The position numbers and the translations under genes were made by a program. The notes under the pieces are model-generated. The model searched no databases, was not told the origin of the DNA, and was given only the letters and a program-made list of their open reading frames with translations. Shown piece by piece: positions 18,794 through 27,874 of a DNA stretch of 64,000 nt. Position 1 is the first letter of the stretch. Every line of letters begins with the position of its first letter. The DNA comes from Salmonella enterica subsp. houtenae serovar Houten. GTDB lineage: Bacteria; Pseudomonadota; Gammaproteobacteria; Enterobacterales; Enterobacteriaceae. The stretch covers positions 310,001 through 374,000 of the forward strand of contig LS483478.1 in the NCBI GenBank assembly GCA_900478215.1, given 5' to 3'.

Positions 18794-19195
18794 TTATTCG
18801 CTGTCGCCGTGTTTAAATCGTAACAGGTCGCGGCGCTCTTTCTTGTCCGGTCGCCTGTCCGGATGCGGCATGGTCAGGGCGTTAAGCTTGCGCGCCTGCG
18901 CCATTTTTTCGCGTTTTTCCACGCTTTCCGCCGTCTCTTCATACAGAGCGACGGCTTCGCTGGCCGGACGGCGCTGTTCGGTGATGGCTTTAACGATCAC
19001 CGTCCGTTCGTCATTTCCCTGACGCAGGGTAAGGGTTGCGTTCAGCTCGACGATTTTGCTCGGCTTACTGCGCTGGCCGTTGTAATGCACCTTACCGCCT
19101 TCAATCATTTCGCGGGCCAGTGCGCGAGTTTTATAAAAACGCGCGGCCCACAGCCATTTATCCAGTCTGACCTCAACGGAGGACTTTTCTTTCAT
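18794..19195 (-). CDS. hslR: Heat shock protein 15, ribosome-associated
   Basis: Binds free 50S subunits carrying nascent chains after heat stress and aids recycling. 133 residues; S4-type RNA-binding domain at about 8-70 (VRLDKWLWAARFYKTRALAREMIEGGKV is its core), then a basic tail. Between yrfG (10 bp) and hslO on the same strand. Confidence 0.96.
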   Translation of the reverse strand: MKEKSSVEVRLDKWLWAARFYKTRALAREMIEGGKVHYNGQRSKPSKIVELNATLTLRQGNDERTVIVKAITEQRRPASEAVALYEETAESVEKREKMAQARKLNALTMPHPDRRPDKKERRDLLRFKHGDSE

Positions 19196-19205
19196 GGCGT
19201 CTCCT

Positions 19206-19874
19206 TCACATCAGCGAGGGGATCAGACGGCGGTAGTCGTTCAGGGACGGATGGCGCGTATATTGCTTTTCCGCCAGGCCGGAATCGGGATTCGTCACGC
19301 CAAGACAGTAGCGAATACCAAACCGGGCGGCGGCGTCGAGAATCGGTTCGCTGTCATCGATAAACAGCGTTTTCTCTGCGCTTATTCCTGTTTCTTCAGC
19401 TACAGCGCGCCATAACCGCTGATCCTCTTTGGGATAACCAAATGTGTGGGTGGAAAGTAATAAATCAAGGTGTGAGGCCAGACCGGTATGCTCCAGCTTC
19501 ACCGCCAGGTTATGTGGATGCGCATTGGTGAGCAGAATCCGACGTTTTCCGCTGGCTTTTAACGCATTCAGAAACGGTACGGTATCGTCGCGCAAAACGG
19601 CGCGCGGCCCTTGCGCCGTCGTCATGGCGCAAATATCCAGACCCAGGCGCTCGCTCCAGTAATCCAGACAGTACCAGTTTAGCGTATGCTGTACGGCATG
19701 ATACTGCTGGCGAATATATTCCTGCGCGTCCTGCGGCGAAATACCCTGCTGCGCGCCGTAGGTTTCCGGTACCAGCTTTTGCCAGAAATAGTTATCGAAC
19801 GCGAGATCGAGCAGCGTGCCGTCCATATCCAGCAAAACGGTATCCACGTTTTGCCAGTCAATATCAATATGCAT
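19206..19874 (-). CDS. yrfG: GMP/IMP nucleotidase YrfG (HAD superfamily)
   Basis: HAD-type 5'-nucleotidase; E. coli YrfG hydrolyses purine nucleotides. Start MHIDIDWQ gives 222 residues; an upstream start at 19916 would add 14 atypical residues. Motif I DMDGTLLD near residue 17, motif II LLTNAHP, motif IV FIDDSEPILD. First gene of yrfG-hslR-hslO. Confidence 0.93.
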   Translation of the reverse strand: MHIDIDWQNVDTVLLDMDGTLLDLAFDNYFWQKLVPETYGAQQGISPQDAQEYIRQQYHAVQHTLNWYCLDYWSERLGLDICAMTTAQGPRAVLRDDTVPFLNALKASGKRRILLTNAHPHNLAVKLEHTGLASHLDLLLSTHTFGYPKEDQRLWRAVAEETGISAEKTLFIDDSEPILDAAARFGIRYCLGVTNPDSGLAEKQYTRHPSLNDYRRLIPSLM

Positions 19875-19938
19875 GGGGAACTCCAGGGTAACGCAATTTG
19901 CGCGACAGGGTAGCATACCCTGCCGCGCGGCGGCGTTA

Positions 19939-22071
19939 TCAGATGAGATTTTCCGGAGAGACGGTTAATCTGGGATTGAGGCAGCTTTCATAGTATTCCT
20001 GGATGTCCGCCATACGGGTTCGGTGGCGTTGATAACGTCTGAACGCCTGAACGCCGTTGTAGACGGCGCACACTATCATTGCCAGCATTAGCAGAGTGGT
20101 GCCGAGGTAACGCCACCAGCCGGATTTGTCGGGAATACGGTGCAGGCCGATATGCTGCGTGCCATTGGCATCGGTATACACGCTGGTGACAATCCCCTCG
20201 GCGCTAAATGGCGTTTGCATCAGCGTTTGCGCCAGGCGCTGGAAGGCGCTCCACTGCTCCTGAGCGGGATAGTCGTACAGCGGCGTTGACGGCCAGGCTT
20301 GATCAACCAGTTCGCTGCCTTCATCGCTGACAATCAGGAATCCGCCAGGGGCAGGGCTATTCAGCGCCTGGGCGGCGCGCGCGGTCTCGCGAGAAATAAA
20401 CGGTGCCGTTGAGGTCGTGACCAGATTTTCCAGCGACTCTGCGCTTACGGGGCGTAGCAGCACGTTGACGCCGTCCAGTTTACCGGCGTTCGCGCGTTTT
20501 ACCAGAGCGTTCCAGTCCTTACCATTGCCGAGGTTAACCAGCGCATTCTTCAGGCGCACGCACTCGTCTTCCGCTGAACACAAATCAGCGGTTTTCAGCA
20601 CAATATCGCCAAAGTCGTCTAACAACACCATGCCCGATTTTTGTATCGCGGAGCGTAAAGATGCGCTTACGCGCGAATCGTCTTCGGGTTTTGGATGGAG
20701 CTGGCGATTTACCGCCTGGCTTAGCGCCATCGCTTTATTTACCATGTCTGATTCCGGCAGCGGTAGTGCGGGCGCGTCATTCCAGATAATTTGCGAGCAA
20801 TCGAATGGCATAAACGGTGAGTTAGACTGCCCGTTCCAGGTCGTGCCGGAATGAATATTACACATTCCTTTACCGCTCAGGTGCAGCGTATCGCCCACCC
20901 GCACGCCAGCCTCTTCAAGCTGTTTTACCGTTGTCGCCTCAATGGTTTGCGCACCTTTCATCCACGATAGCGTGAACTTGATTGGCATATCCAGCGGGAT
21001 CCAGAACAGCAGCATAAACAACACCAGCAGCGAACCGATGGCAATAACGGCGCTGCGTAGCCAGTGCTGCAACGGAAAGTTTTTAACTTCATCATGCAGG
21101 GATAAAAACCGCCCCTGGCGGGCGACATGGCGATCAAGATAAATATCGATATCCGTTTGTTGCCCTAGATCCTGCGTAATGTAAGGTTGCCAGTGGGCAG
21201 GGTAAATAAGGTCGATGATGCCCAGGGAAATAGTGTTAATCTGCTCCTGGTTATTTTCCCCGAACAGCCCCCAGCGGCGGGGCGTTCCCCGCAGACAATG
21301 AATTTCCCGCAACGCGCTTTTCGACGGAGGCGCAAAAAGTCCCCAAAGCCCCGCAGCCAGCAGCAGGAGCGCGCCGCCTATCGTCCACGGGACAAAAACA
21401 TCCGGCGTTATCAGACAGAAAAAGAACATGAAAAAGGAGGCGACAATTAACAACGCTTCACGCAAACCAGCCGGACGGCTGAGCGCATATTCTTCGTGGG
21501 TCTCCTGACGGATGTTTAACAGCTCAATCTGCTCGCTTTCTTCGCCGCGAATCGACGCCTGCGTAGAGGCCGTATTTTGTAGCGCGTAGCCGCGCGATTC
21601 CTGCATATACTCTTGCAGCGTATGACCGTTTAAAGAGATCACCAGCGGCAGCGTATCCGTGAGGATCAGCTCAACGTTGTTTTCATCATTGATGTACTGT
21701 TCCCAGAAAGGCGGCAAATGAACTTCGACGGAGTCGAGGTAGTAGCGCCATTTATTGGGATCGTCAGTGGTAATACCGTAGCGGGTGATGGAGTGGGTCA
21801 GGATCACGACACTGTTACTTTCCGCATTCAGCGTCAGCGAGATGGGCGCAGCGCTGGCGCCTGTCGGCCCCGGAACCTGCTGGATCTGGCTAAGGTTATC
21901 GAGATAATTTTCTACCGCGCTGCGCTCTTCAGGCAACAGTTTACGCGTTTGCGCGTCCTGAAAAGTGCTGATCCACGGCAAGCCCCCTCGTCTGGACTTT
22001 ACCCTGAACCGCCATACTGCCAGTAGAGAGCAGGCCAGCAAAGCAGCTATAAAAATCAGAATGGTGCTCAT
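19939..22071 (-). CDS. igaA: IgaA, inner-membrane inhibitor of the Rcs phosphorelay
   Basis: Represses the Rcs envelope-stress pathway and is essential in wild-type Salmonella. 710 residues: an N-terminal TM (1-20), a first cytoplasmic part, TM pair near 205-250, another TM near 340-360, a large periplasmic domain with four cysteines (GMCNIHS, PFDCSQ, DLCSAEDEC), and a last TM near 650-672. Transcribed away from nudE. Confidence 0.95.
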   Translation of the reverse strand: MSTILIFIAALLACSLLAVWRFRVKSRRGGLPWISTFQDAQTRKLLPEERSAVENYLDNLSQIQQVPGPTGASAAPISLTLNAESNSVVILTHSITRYGITTDDPNKWRYYLDSVEVHLPPFWEQYINDENNVELILTDTLPLVISLNGHTLQEYMQESRGYALQNTASTQASIRGEESEQIELLNIRQETHEEYALSRPAGLREALLIVASFFMFFFCLITPDVFVPWTIGGALLLLAAGLWGLFAPPSKSALREIHCLRGTPRRWGLFGENNQEQINTISLGIIDLIYPAHWQPYITQDLGQQTDIDIYLDRHVARQGRFLSLHDEVKNFPLQHWLRSAVIAIGSLLVLFMLLFWIPLDMPIKFTLSWMKGAQTIEATTVKQLEEAGVRVGDTLHLSGKGMCNIHSGTTWNGQSNSPFMPFDCSQIIWNDAPALPLPESDMVNKAMALSQAVNRQLHPKPEDDSRVSASLRSAIQKSGMVLLDDFGDIVLKTADLCSAEDECVRLKNALVNLGNGKDWNALVKRANAGKLDGVNVLLRPVSAESLENLVTTSTAPFISRETARAAQALNSPAPGGFLIVSDEGSELVDQAWPSTPLYDYPAQEQWSAFQRLAQTLMQTPFSAEGIVTSVYTDANGTQHIGLHRIPDKSGWWRYLGTTLLMLAMIVCAVYNGVQAFRRYQRHRTRMADIQEYYESCLNPRLTVSPENLI

Positions 22072-22302
22072 GCTTTCCCCATCTTACTAAGTCTGTCAGG
22101 CGTGGTCAGTCGCACCCTGTCCAATAAACATTTTTCTGTGGTTGGCTATCGGCAAGCGTGGAGTTGAACTTGAGCATTGTAAAGCGCATCCCAGTGAAGG
22201 CAAATCATAGCAATACCACCGAAAGCGGAATATCAGCAAATTCCTGGAGTTATTTCAACCTATTGACTTTTAATTTGAAATGAGAATTAATTTTTATTAC
22301 GT

Positions 22303-22338
22303 TACATAAATGTAAATAAACGGCAATTTACATTGCCG
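22303..22338. promoter_or_regulatory. Overlapping inverted repeats in the igaA/nudE divergent region
   Basis: Within the 322 bp gap three perfect inverted repeats overlap: TTACAT-AA-ATGTAA (22303-22316), AATGTAAAT-N8-ATTTACATT (22309-22334) and CGGCAA-TTTACA-TTGCCG (22321-22338). The pattern suggests an operator or an RNA hairpin near the nudE 5' end. The TGTAAA/TTTACA half-sites recall TyrR boxes, but the spacing is 10 bases rather than 6. The rest of the gap is AT-rich and I see no gene in it. Confidence 0.5.
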
Positions 22339-22393
22339 AAACCGTGCGGTGTATCGCACAATGACCACAGATTTCACTGCAAAGATTCTCACA

Positions 22394-22957
22394 ATGAGCA
22401 AATCATTACAAAAACCCACCATTCTGAAAGTGGAAACCGTCGCACAATCCCGACTGTTTAATGTAGAAAGTGTGGATCTGGAGTTCAGCAACGGCGTGCG
22501 TCGCGTGTATGAACGTATGCGACCATCAACCCGTGAGGCGGTAATGATTGTGCCGATCGTTGATGAGCATCTGATTCTTATTCGTGAATATGCGGTGGGA
22601 ACCGAATCCTATGAGCTGGGCTTCTCTAAAGGATTGATTGATCCAGGCGAGACCGTTTTTGAAGCGGCGAACCGGGAGCTCAAAGAGGAGGTCGGGTTTG
22701 GCGCGCATAACCTGACATTCTTAAAAAAACTCAGCATGGCGCCCTCTTATTTTTCCAGCAAAATGAATATTGTGGTGGCGGAAGATCTCTATCCGGAGTC
22801 GCTGGAAGGCGACGAGCCTGAGCCATTGCCGCAGGTACGCTGGCCGCTGGCGCACCTCATGGATCTGCTGGAAGACCCCGATTTCAATGAAGCTCGCAAT
22901 GTCAGCGCGCTGTTTCTGGTGCGCGAGTGGCTGAAAACGCAGGGACGGGTTACCTGA
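22394..22957 (+). CDS. nudE: ADP compounds hydrolase NudE
   Basis: Nudix hydrolase acting on ADP-ribose, NADH and Ap3A. Start MSKSLQ gives 187 residues; upstream in-frame starts at 22349 and 22361 look less likely by comparison with E. coli. The Nudix box begins at GLIDPGETVFEAANRELKEE and ends VGFG, with all catalytic Glu/Arg positions. Convergent with mrcA across a strong bidirectional terminator. Confidence 0.95.
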   Translation: MSKSLQKPTILKVETVAQSRLFNVESVDLEFSNGVRRVYERMRPSTREAVMIVPIVDEHLILIREYAVGTESYELGFSKGLIDPGETVFEAANRELKEEVGFGAHNLTFLKKLSMAPSYFSSKMNIVVAEDLYPESLEGDEPEPLPQVRWPLAHLMDLLEDPDFNEARNVSALFLVREWLKTQGRVT

Positions 22958-23001
22958 GCGCGCTGCGCTTATCATGCCTACGGAACATCCATATGAATGG
23001 A

Positions 23002-23036
23002 GATCAAAAAAGGCGCCGGAGCGCCTTTTTTTGATC
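23002..23036. terminator. Bidirectional terminator between nudE and mrcA
   Basis: gatcaaaaaaggcgc / gcgccttttttgatc is a near-perfect 15 bp stem with A-run on one side and T-run on the other. It serves both convergent genes and touches the mrcA stop codon. Confidence 0.9.
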
Positions 23037-25587
23037 AGAACAGTTCGTGTGTTTCACCATTATCAATAATGGTGGTTCCCACCTCATGCACTGCCTGCTG
23101 GGTCGGCTGCGTGCCTTCGATGAAATACTCTTCACGACTGTTACCGCCGTTCGCCAGTTGTCCGGTACTGCGGTCGATATTCACCGTGACGATCCCCGGC
23201 GGCGGCGTTAGCGGCTGTTCCGGCACGCCTTCCAGCACAGCTTTCATATAGGCGTCCCATGCAGGTTGCGCGCTCTTCGCGCCGCCCTCATAGCCGGAGA
23301 TTTGATCTTTGATCGCGCCGGAAGCGGTAGTGCGGCCTAAATCACGGCGGTGATCGTCAAAGCCGATCCATACGGATGTGACGACGCCAGGACCATAGCC
23401 GGAGAACCATGCGTCTTTCGAGCTGTTGGTCGTACCGGTTTTGCCGCCGATATCGCGACGTTTAAGGTCGCGCGCCGCACGCCAGCCGGTCCCCATCCAG
23501 CCGGGTTCGCCGAAGATATTGGTGTTCAGCGCGCTTTTGATCAGAAACGCCAGCGGCGTATTAATCACATGCGGCGCGTATTCCTGCGTGCCGTTTTGCG
23601 CAACCAGCGCCTGATTTGCCTGTTCCAGCTTAGGCATCGGTACGGCGCTGTTTTGCTGCTCTTGCGAAACCGCGACCTCTTCCACGTTAGTGTTTTCCAG
23701 CACGTTGGATTTCTGCGTATTGCCGTAAATGACCGGGATATCGCACTCCGGACAGGCGATTTTCGGTTTCGCTTCGAAGATCACGCCGCCCTGATCGTTC
23801 TCAATCTTGCTGATGAAATACGGGTCGATCAGAAAACCGCCGTTCGCCATCACCGCATAACCGCGCGCAACCTGCATCGGCGTGAAGGAGGCGGAGCCCA
23901 ACGCCAGCGATTCGGTATGTACGATATTCTGCGCCGGGAAGCCGAAGCGTTGCAGATATTCCGCCGCATAGTCGACGCCCATGGCGCGCATAGCGCGTAC
24001 CATCACCACGTTTTTCGACTGCCCCAACCCCTGGCGTAAACGGATGGGGCCGGCGTACTGCGGCGGGGAGTTTTTCGGACGCCAGTCCGAACCTGCCCCG
24101 GCGTCCCAGCGGGAAATCGGCACATCGTTGAGCATACTGGCGAGCGTCAGTCCTTTATCCATTGCGGCGGTGTAAAGGAACGGTTTGATGTTCGATCCCA
24201 CCTGACGTAGAGCTTGCGTCGCGCGGTTAAATTTACTCTGATTAAAATCGAAACCGCCGACCAGCGCCAGTACCGCGCCGGTTTGCGGGTTAAGCGAAAC
24301 CAGCGCGGAGTTCACTTCCGGTACCTGCGCCAGCCACCAGTCGTTATCCACCTGGCGAACCCAGATTTGTTGGCCTGTCTGGACGACATCAGTGACTTTA
24401 CGCGGCGTCGGCCCCTGCTGCGTATCCGAGCGGTAAGGCCGCGCCCAACGCACTCCTTCCATACGTAGCGAAACGGACGTACCGTCGGCAAGCGCAGCGG
24501 TCGCCTCTTGCGGATTAGCGCTGGTGACCACGGCGGGAAGCAGAGGTCCGTAGGTCGGCAACGCTTTCAACGTATCGGTAATTTTTTTACTGTTCCACGC
24601 CGCTTCGCCCACTTTCCATAGCACATTCGCCGGGCCGCGATAACCGTGGCGCATGTCATAGTCCAGCACGTTATTACGCACAGCCTGTTGCGCGGCCTGC
24701 TGCACTTTGCGGGTGATGGTCGTGTAAATACGATAACCATCTTCGTAGGCGCTTTCGCCATAACGGTTATACATCTCCTGGCGCACCATTTCCGACAGAT
24801 AAGGCGCGGAGAAGGCGATTTCCGGCGCGTGATAATTTGCGTCGATAGGCTCGCTACGGGCCTGATCGTACTGGGCCTGAGTGATATATCCCTCGCTTAA
24901 CATTCGCGAGAGCACTACGTTACGGCGCGCCGTCGCCCGATCCATTGAGTAGAGCGGGTTAAAGGTCGAAGGCGCTTTAGGCAGCCCGGCGATGACCGCC
25001 ATTTCGCTAAGTGTCAGTTGGTCAACCGTCTTACCAAAGTAGACCTGCGCCGCCGCGCCAACGCCATAGGCGCGGTAGCCGAGATAGATCTTGTTTAGAT
25101 AGAGTTCGAGGATCTCATTTTTATTCAGCAACTGCTCTATACGAATCGCCAGAAACGCTTCCTTAATCTTACGCATCAGCGTGCGTTCGGGGCTCAGGAA
25201 GAAGTTTCGCGCCAGTTGCTGAGTAATGGTACTTGCTCCCTGTGATGCGTGGCCGGAGAAGAGCGCGACGCTGGCCGCGCGGAAAATACCTACCGGGTCA
25301 ACGCCGTGATGCTCATAAAAGCGGCTATCTTCGGTCGCGATAAAGGCATTGATCATTTCCGGCGGAATTTGATCGAGCGTAACAGGAATACGACGTTTTT
25401 CGCCATATTGCGCGATAAGTTCGCCATCTGCGCTGTAAACCTGCATCGGAATTTGCAAACGCACATCTTTCAATGTCGCGACGTCAGGTAGCTGCGGCTC
25501 AATATAGCGATAAAGGCCATAAATCGAGCCTGCTCCCAGCAGGATGCAACATACTGCAAGGATCAATAAATACTTTACGAACTTCAC
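23035..25587 (-). CDS. mrcA: Penicillin-binding protein 1A
   Basis: Bifunctional peptidoglycan synthase, anchored in the inner membrane and acting in the periplasm. The GTG start at 25587 gives 850 residues as in E. coli; an ATG at 25611 would add eight. N-terminal TM (about 5-27), GT51 transglycosylase (EDSRFYEHHGVD, STITQQLARN), inserted OB domain, transpeptidase with SxxK in GSNIKPF, SxN in GQSKNVV and KTGTT. Divergent from hofM, as in the usual ponA-hof arrangement. Confidence 0.97.
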   Translation of the reverse strand: MKFVKYLLILAVCCILLGAGSIYGLYRYIEPQLPDVATLKDVRLQIPMQVYSADGELIAQYGEKRRIPVTLDQIPPEMINAFIATEDSRFYEHHGVDPVGIFRAASVALFSGHASQGASTITQQLARNFFLSPERTLMRKIKEAFLAIRIEQLLNKNEILELYLNKIYLGYRAYGVGAAAQVYFGKTVDQLTLSEMAVIAGLPKAPSTFNPLYSMDRATARRNVVLSRMLSEGYITQAQYDQARSEPIDANYHAPEIAFSAPYLSEMVRQEMYNRYGESAYEDGYRIYTTITRKVQQAAQQAVRNNVLDYDMRHGYRGPANVLWKVGEAAWNSKKITDTLKALPTYGPLLPAVVTSANPQEATAALADGTSVSLRMEGVRWARPYRSDTQQGPTPRKVTDVVQTGQQIWVRQVDNDWWLAQVPEVNSALVSLNPQTGAVLALVGGFDFNQSKFNRATQALRQVGSNIKPFLYTAAMDKGLTLASMLNDVPISRWDAGAGSDWRPKNSPPQYAGPIRLRQGLGQSKNVVMVRAMRAMGVDYAAEYLQRFGFPAQNIVHTESLALGSASFTPMQVARGYAVMANGGFLIDPYFISKIENDQGGVIFEAKPKIACPECDIPVIYGNTQKSNVLENTNVEEVAVSQEQQNSAVPMPKLEQANQALVAQNGTQEYAPHVINTPLAFLIKSALNTNIFGEPGWMGTGWRAARDLKRRDIGGKTGTTNSSKDAWFSGYGPGVVTSVWIGFDDHRRDLGRTTASGAIKDQISGYEGGAKSAQPAWDAYMKAVLEGVPEQPLTPPPGIVTVNIDRSTGQLANGGNSREEYFIEGTQPTQQAVHEVGTTIIDNGETHELF

Positions 25588-25707
25588 TGGAGATTTCCCA
25601 TTTAGTGTCATTTGGGCAGTTTATAAACAAACGCGCGGTAGTATAAAGGCAAGCCAGACGCATTGATATACCCGTTAACGCGACGGGTGATAAGGAGATC
25701 GACCGTT

Positions 25708-26487
25708 ATGGCTTTTAAAACCTGGCAAATAGGATTGCATATTCAGCAGCATGAAGCGCTGGCCATCGCCGTTATTCGCGGCGCATCGGGCTGGTCCCTG
25801 CAACGTTGGTGGCGGCTGCCGCTGATGAACGCCTCCACGGCAGAGGGTACGATTCCTGACCCGCAATCGCTGGCTCACATACTGCGGCCCTGGAGCCGCG
25901 AGCTGCCGCTACGTCATCGTATTCACCTCTCTTTTCCCGCAAATCGGACATTACAACGCGCTTTTCCGCATCCGCCGATGCGTCTGCGGGAACGTGAGCA
26001 AGTCGCATGGCTTTCACAAACGATGGCGCGTGAGCTGGATATGGATCCGGACTTATTACGTTTCGATTTTCAGGATGATGCGCTGAGTCCCACGTTCAAC
26101 GTTACCGCCGCGCAAAGCAAAGAAATTTCAGCGCTGTTAACGCTGGCGCAAACGCTCAATGTGCGCATCGCTGCTGTAACGCCCGATGCCTGCGCGTTAC
26201 AGCGCTTGCTGCCGTTTATACCCTCGGGGCGGCAATGTCTGGTCTGGCGCGATGATAGCCAGTGGCTGTGGGCGACGCGCTATGCGTGGGGGCGTAAATC
26301 GGCGCGAGAGACGACGACGCTACATGACCTTGCTGCGACGTTATCCGTCATGCCGGAACATATTTCGTTATGCGCCGAAGGCGAGTTCGACCCCTGGCGC
26401 GCTGTTACCGTCCGTCAACCACCGGTTCCGCCGGACGGTTATCGCTTTGCGATTGCGCTGGGTTTAGCCATGGGGGAGATACGCTGA
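25708..26487 (+). CDS. hofM: HofM, PilM-like protein of the DNA-utilisation assembly
   Basis: Actin-like (PilM/ComA type) cytoplasmic protein, 259 residues from the start MAFKTWQIG at 25708, preceded by aaggag. First of the tightly overlapping hofMNOPQ genes. In E. coli the homologues are needed for using DNA as nutrient; that role here is inferred. TGATG overlap with hofN. Confidence 0.9.
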   Translation: MAFKTWQIGLHIQQHEALAIAVIRGASGWSLQRWWRLPLMNASTAEGTIPDPQSLAHILRPWSRELPLRHRIHLSFPANRTLQRAFPHPPMRLREREQVAWLSQTMARELDMDPDLLRFDFQDDALSPTFNVTAAQSKEISALLTLAQTLNVRIAAVTPDACALQRLLPFIPSGRQCLVWRDDSQWLWATRYAWGRKSARETTTLHDLAATLSVMPEHISLCAEGEFDPWRAVTVRQPPVPPDGYRFAIALGLAMGEIR

Positions 26488-27026
26488 TGGCGCACTCTGT
26501 CAATTTGCTCCCCTGGCGGCGCCAACATTACGTGGCGCGTCTGCGGCTGTGGTGCGTGGTGTGGGGCGCGTCCCTGTTGCTGACAGCAAGCCTCGCGACG
26601 ATCGCCCGGTTGGTTTTTTGGCAGGAGGGGAAGATTAATGAACTGCTACTGGCGGCGGAAAACGGGCGCACGACGGCGCTTGCGGCGAATATACCGCAGT
26701 TGCAGCAGCGTCAGCGGCAGCAACAGGCGCGATTACAACGTCAGGCGCAGCGTGAACTGACGCAACGTTGGCAATCTGTCCTGACCGATCTTGCCAACCT
26801 GTTGCCCGATCAGGCATGGCTGACAAGCCTCAATTATCAGCAAGAGACGCTAGAGCTGGAAGGGCTGGCGAGAACGTTTGACGCCCTGCTAACGCTTGAG
26901 ACATCGCTTCGTCATTATGTCAGTTTTCCGCTAAACCGCACGGGCGCCACGCGGCAGGATGCGCAAGGGCGCTGGCAGTTCCATTATCAGTTAATGAGGA
27001 GCGCCGCCCGTGAACGCGCTCTTTGA
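26487..27026 (+). CDS. hofN: HofN, PilN-like inner-membrane protein
   Basis: 179 residues from ATG 26487, which overlaps the hofM stop. Begins VNLLPWRR, the short PilN motif that contacts PilM, followed by a TM (about 19-42), then a Gln/Arg-rich coiled coil (about 55-90) and a small alpha/beta periplasmic domain. Overlaps hofO by 17 bases. Confidence 0.9.
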   Translation: MAHSVNLLPWRRQHYVARLRLWCVVWGASLLLTASLATIARLVFWQEGKINELLLAAENGRTTALAANIPQLQQRQRQQQARLQRQAQRELTQRWQSVLTDLANLLPDQAWLTSLNYQQETLELEGLARTFDALLTLETSLRHYVSFPLNRTGATRQDAQGRWQFHYQLMRSAARERAL

Positions 27027-27483
27027 TATCTGGTACGGGATGTCGCGCCGTAGTCGGGTTTTTTGTTGGTGTGCAGGCGTGCTGTGCCTGACGCTGGCAG
27101 TCGCGTTATCTGTGGGCTATCCCGGCTGGAAAATGCTGGATATGCAACATACGCGGTTAAGCCAGCAGCGCGAGGCCGCCCGGCAACAGTGGCGCAATCT
27201 GCGCCATCTGAGTGTCGCGGCTGAACCGCTTTTTGGGCGTACCGTTGAAAAGACGCGTCCTTTTTCGCCGTTAGATTTCCAGATGGCTCCCCTGCGTTTG
27301 CTGCACTGGCAGCCATCGGCGCAGGGGGGAGAAATGGCGCTGAAAACATCCTGGGACGCGGTGCCGTCGCTGTTTGTTCGGTTAGCTGAAAGCGAGATGA
27401 GCGTAAGTCGGTTTTCATTGCGTAGGGAGGGGGCGGAATTATTGATAACGCTGCAACTGGAGCGCCTGGCGAATGAAGGCTAG
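27010..27483 (+). CDS. hofO: HofO, PilO-like inner-membrane protein
   Basis: 157 residues from GTG 27010. TM at about 17-38, then a periplasmic domain containing RPFSPLDFQMAPLRLLHWQP. Somewhat longer than the E. coli protein (146 from memory). Overlaps hofN and hofP, consistent with coupled translation. Confidence 0.87.
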   Translation: MNALFDIWYGMSRRSRVFCWCAGVLCLTLAVALSVGYPGWKMLDMQHTRLSQQREAARQQWRNLRHLSVAAEPLFGRTVEKTRPFSPLDFQMAPLRLLHWQPSAQGGEMALKTSWDAVPSLFVRLAESEMSVSRFSLRREGAELLITLQLERLANEG

Positions 27484-27874
27484 CCGGAGTGTATTGGTCT
27501 GTTTTTGTCTGCTGACGTTGACGGGAATGCGCGATCCCTTCCGTCCGCCGGAAGACCACTGCCGGATAGCGGAACTCTCGCAGTGGCGATATCAGGGCGC
27601 GGTGCGTAAAAGCGAGCGATGGATAGGCATTCTTAAAGACAGTCAGCAAAAATGGCGGCGAGTGGAAGAGGGGCAGACGCTGGAAAATGGCTGGACGATT
27701 GTCCGCCTGACGGCGCAAACCTTAACGTTAACAACCGGTAAAAATTGTGCGCCGCCGCAGTGGCGGTGGCTACGTCAGGGAGCGGACAATGAAGCGATGG
27801 ATAGCCATACTACTGATAGTCTTGATGCCCGCCGCGCAGGCGGGAAAAGCGGCGAAAGTGACGCTGGTGGTTGA
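27473..27874 (+). CDS. hofP: HofP, PilP-like protein
   Basis: 133 residues. N-terminal hydrophobic signal segment ends at TGMRDPFRPPED, the PilP signature RDPF. Links inner-membrane PilN/O-type proteins to the secretin. Its 3' end overlaps hofQ by 86 bases, and the last residues are low complexity. Confidence 0.88.
   Translation: MKASRSVLVCFCLLTLTGMRDPFRPPEDHCRIAELSQWRYQGAVRKSERWIGILKDSQQKWRRVEEGQTLENGWTIVRLTAQTLTLTTGKNCAPPQWRWLRQGADNEAMDSHTTDSLDARRAGGKSGESDAGG

Noticed and set aside
22311..22332. TyrR box upstream of nudE
   Set aside because: TGTAAA and TTTACA half-sites are present but 10 bases apart; TyrR needs 6.
23350..24039. 229-codon open frame antisense to mrcA
   Set aside because: Shadow of mrcA; Arg/His-rich composition typical of antisense frames.
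26987..27718. 243-codon open frame antisense to hofO/hofP
   Set aside because: The plus strand holds overlapping hof genes with recognised motifs and coupled starts; the antisense product looks like nothing known.
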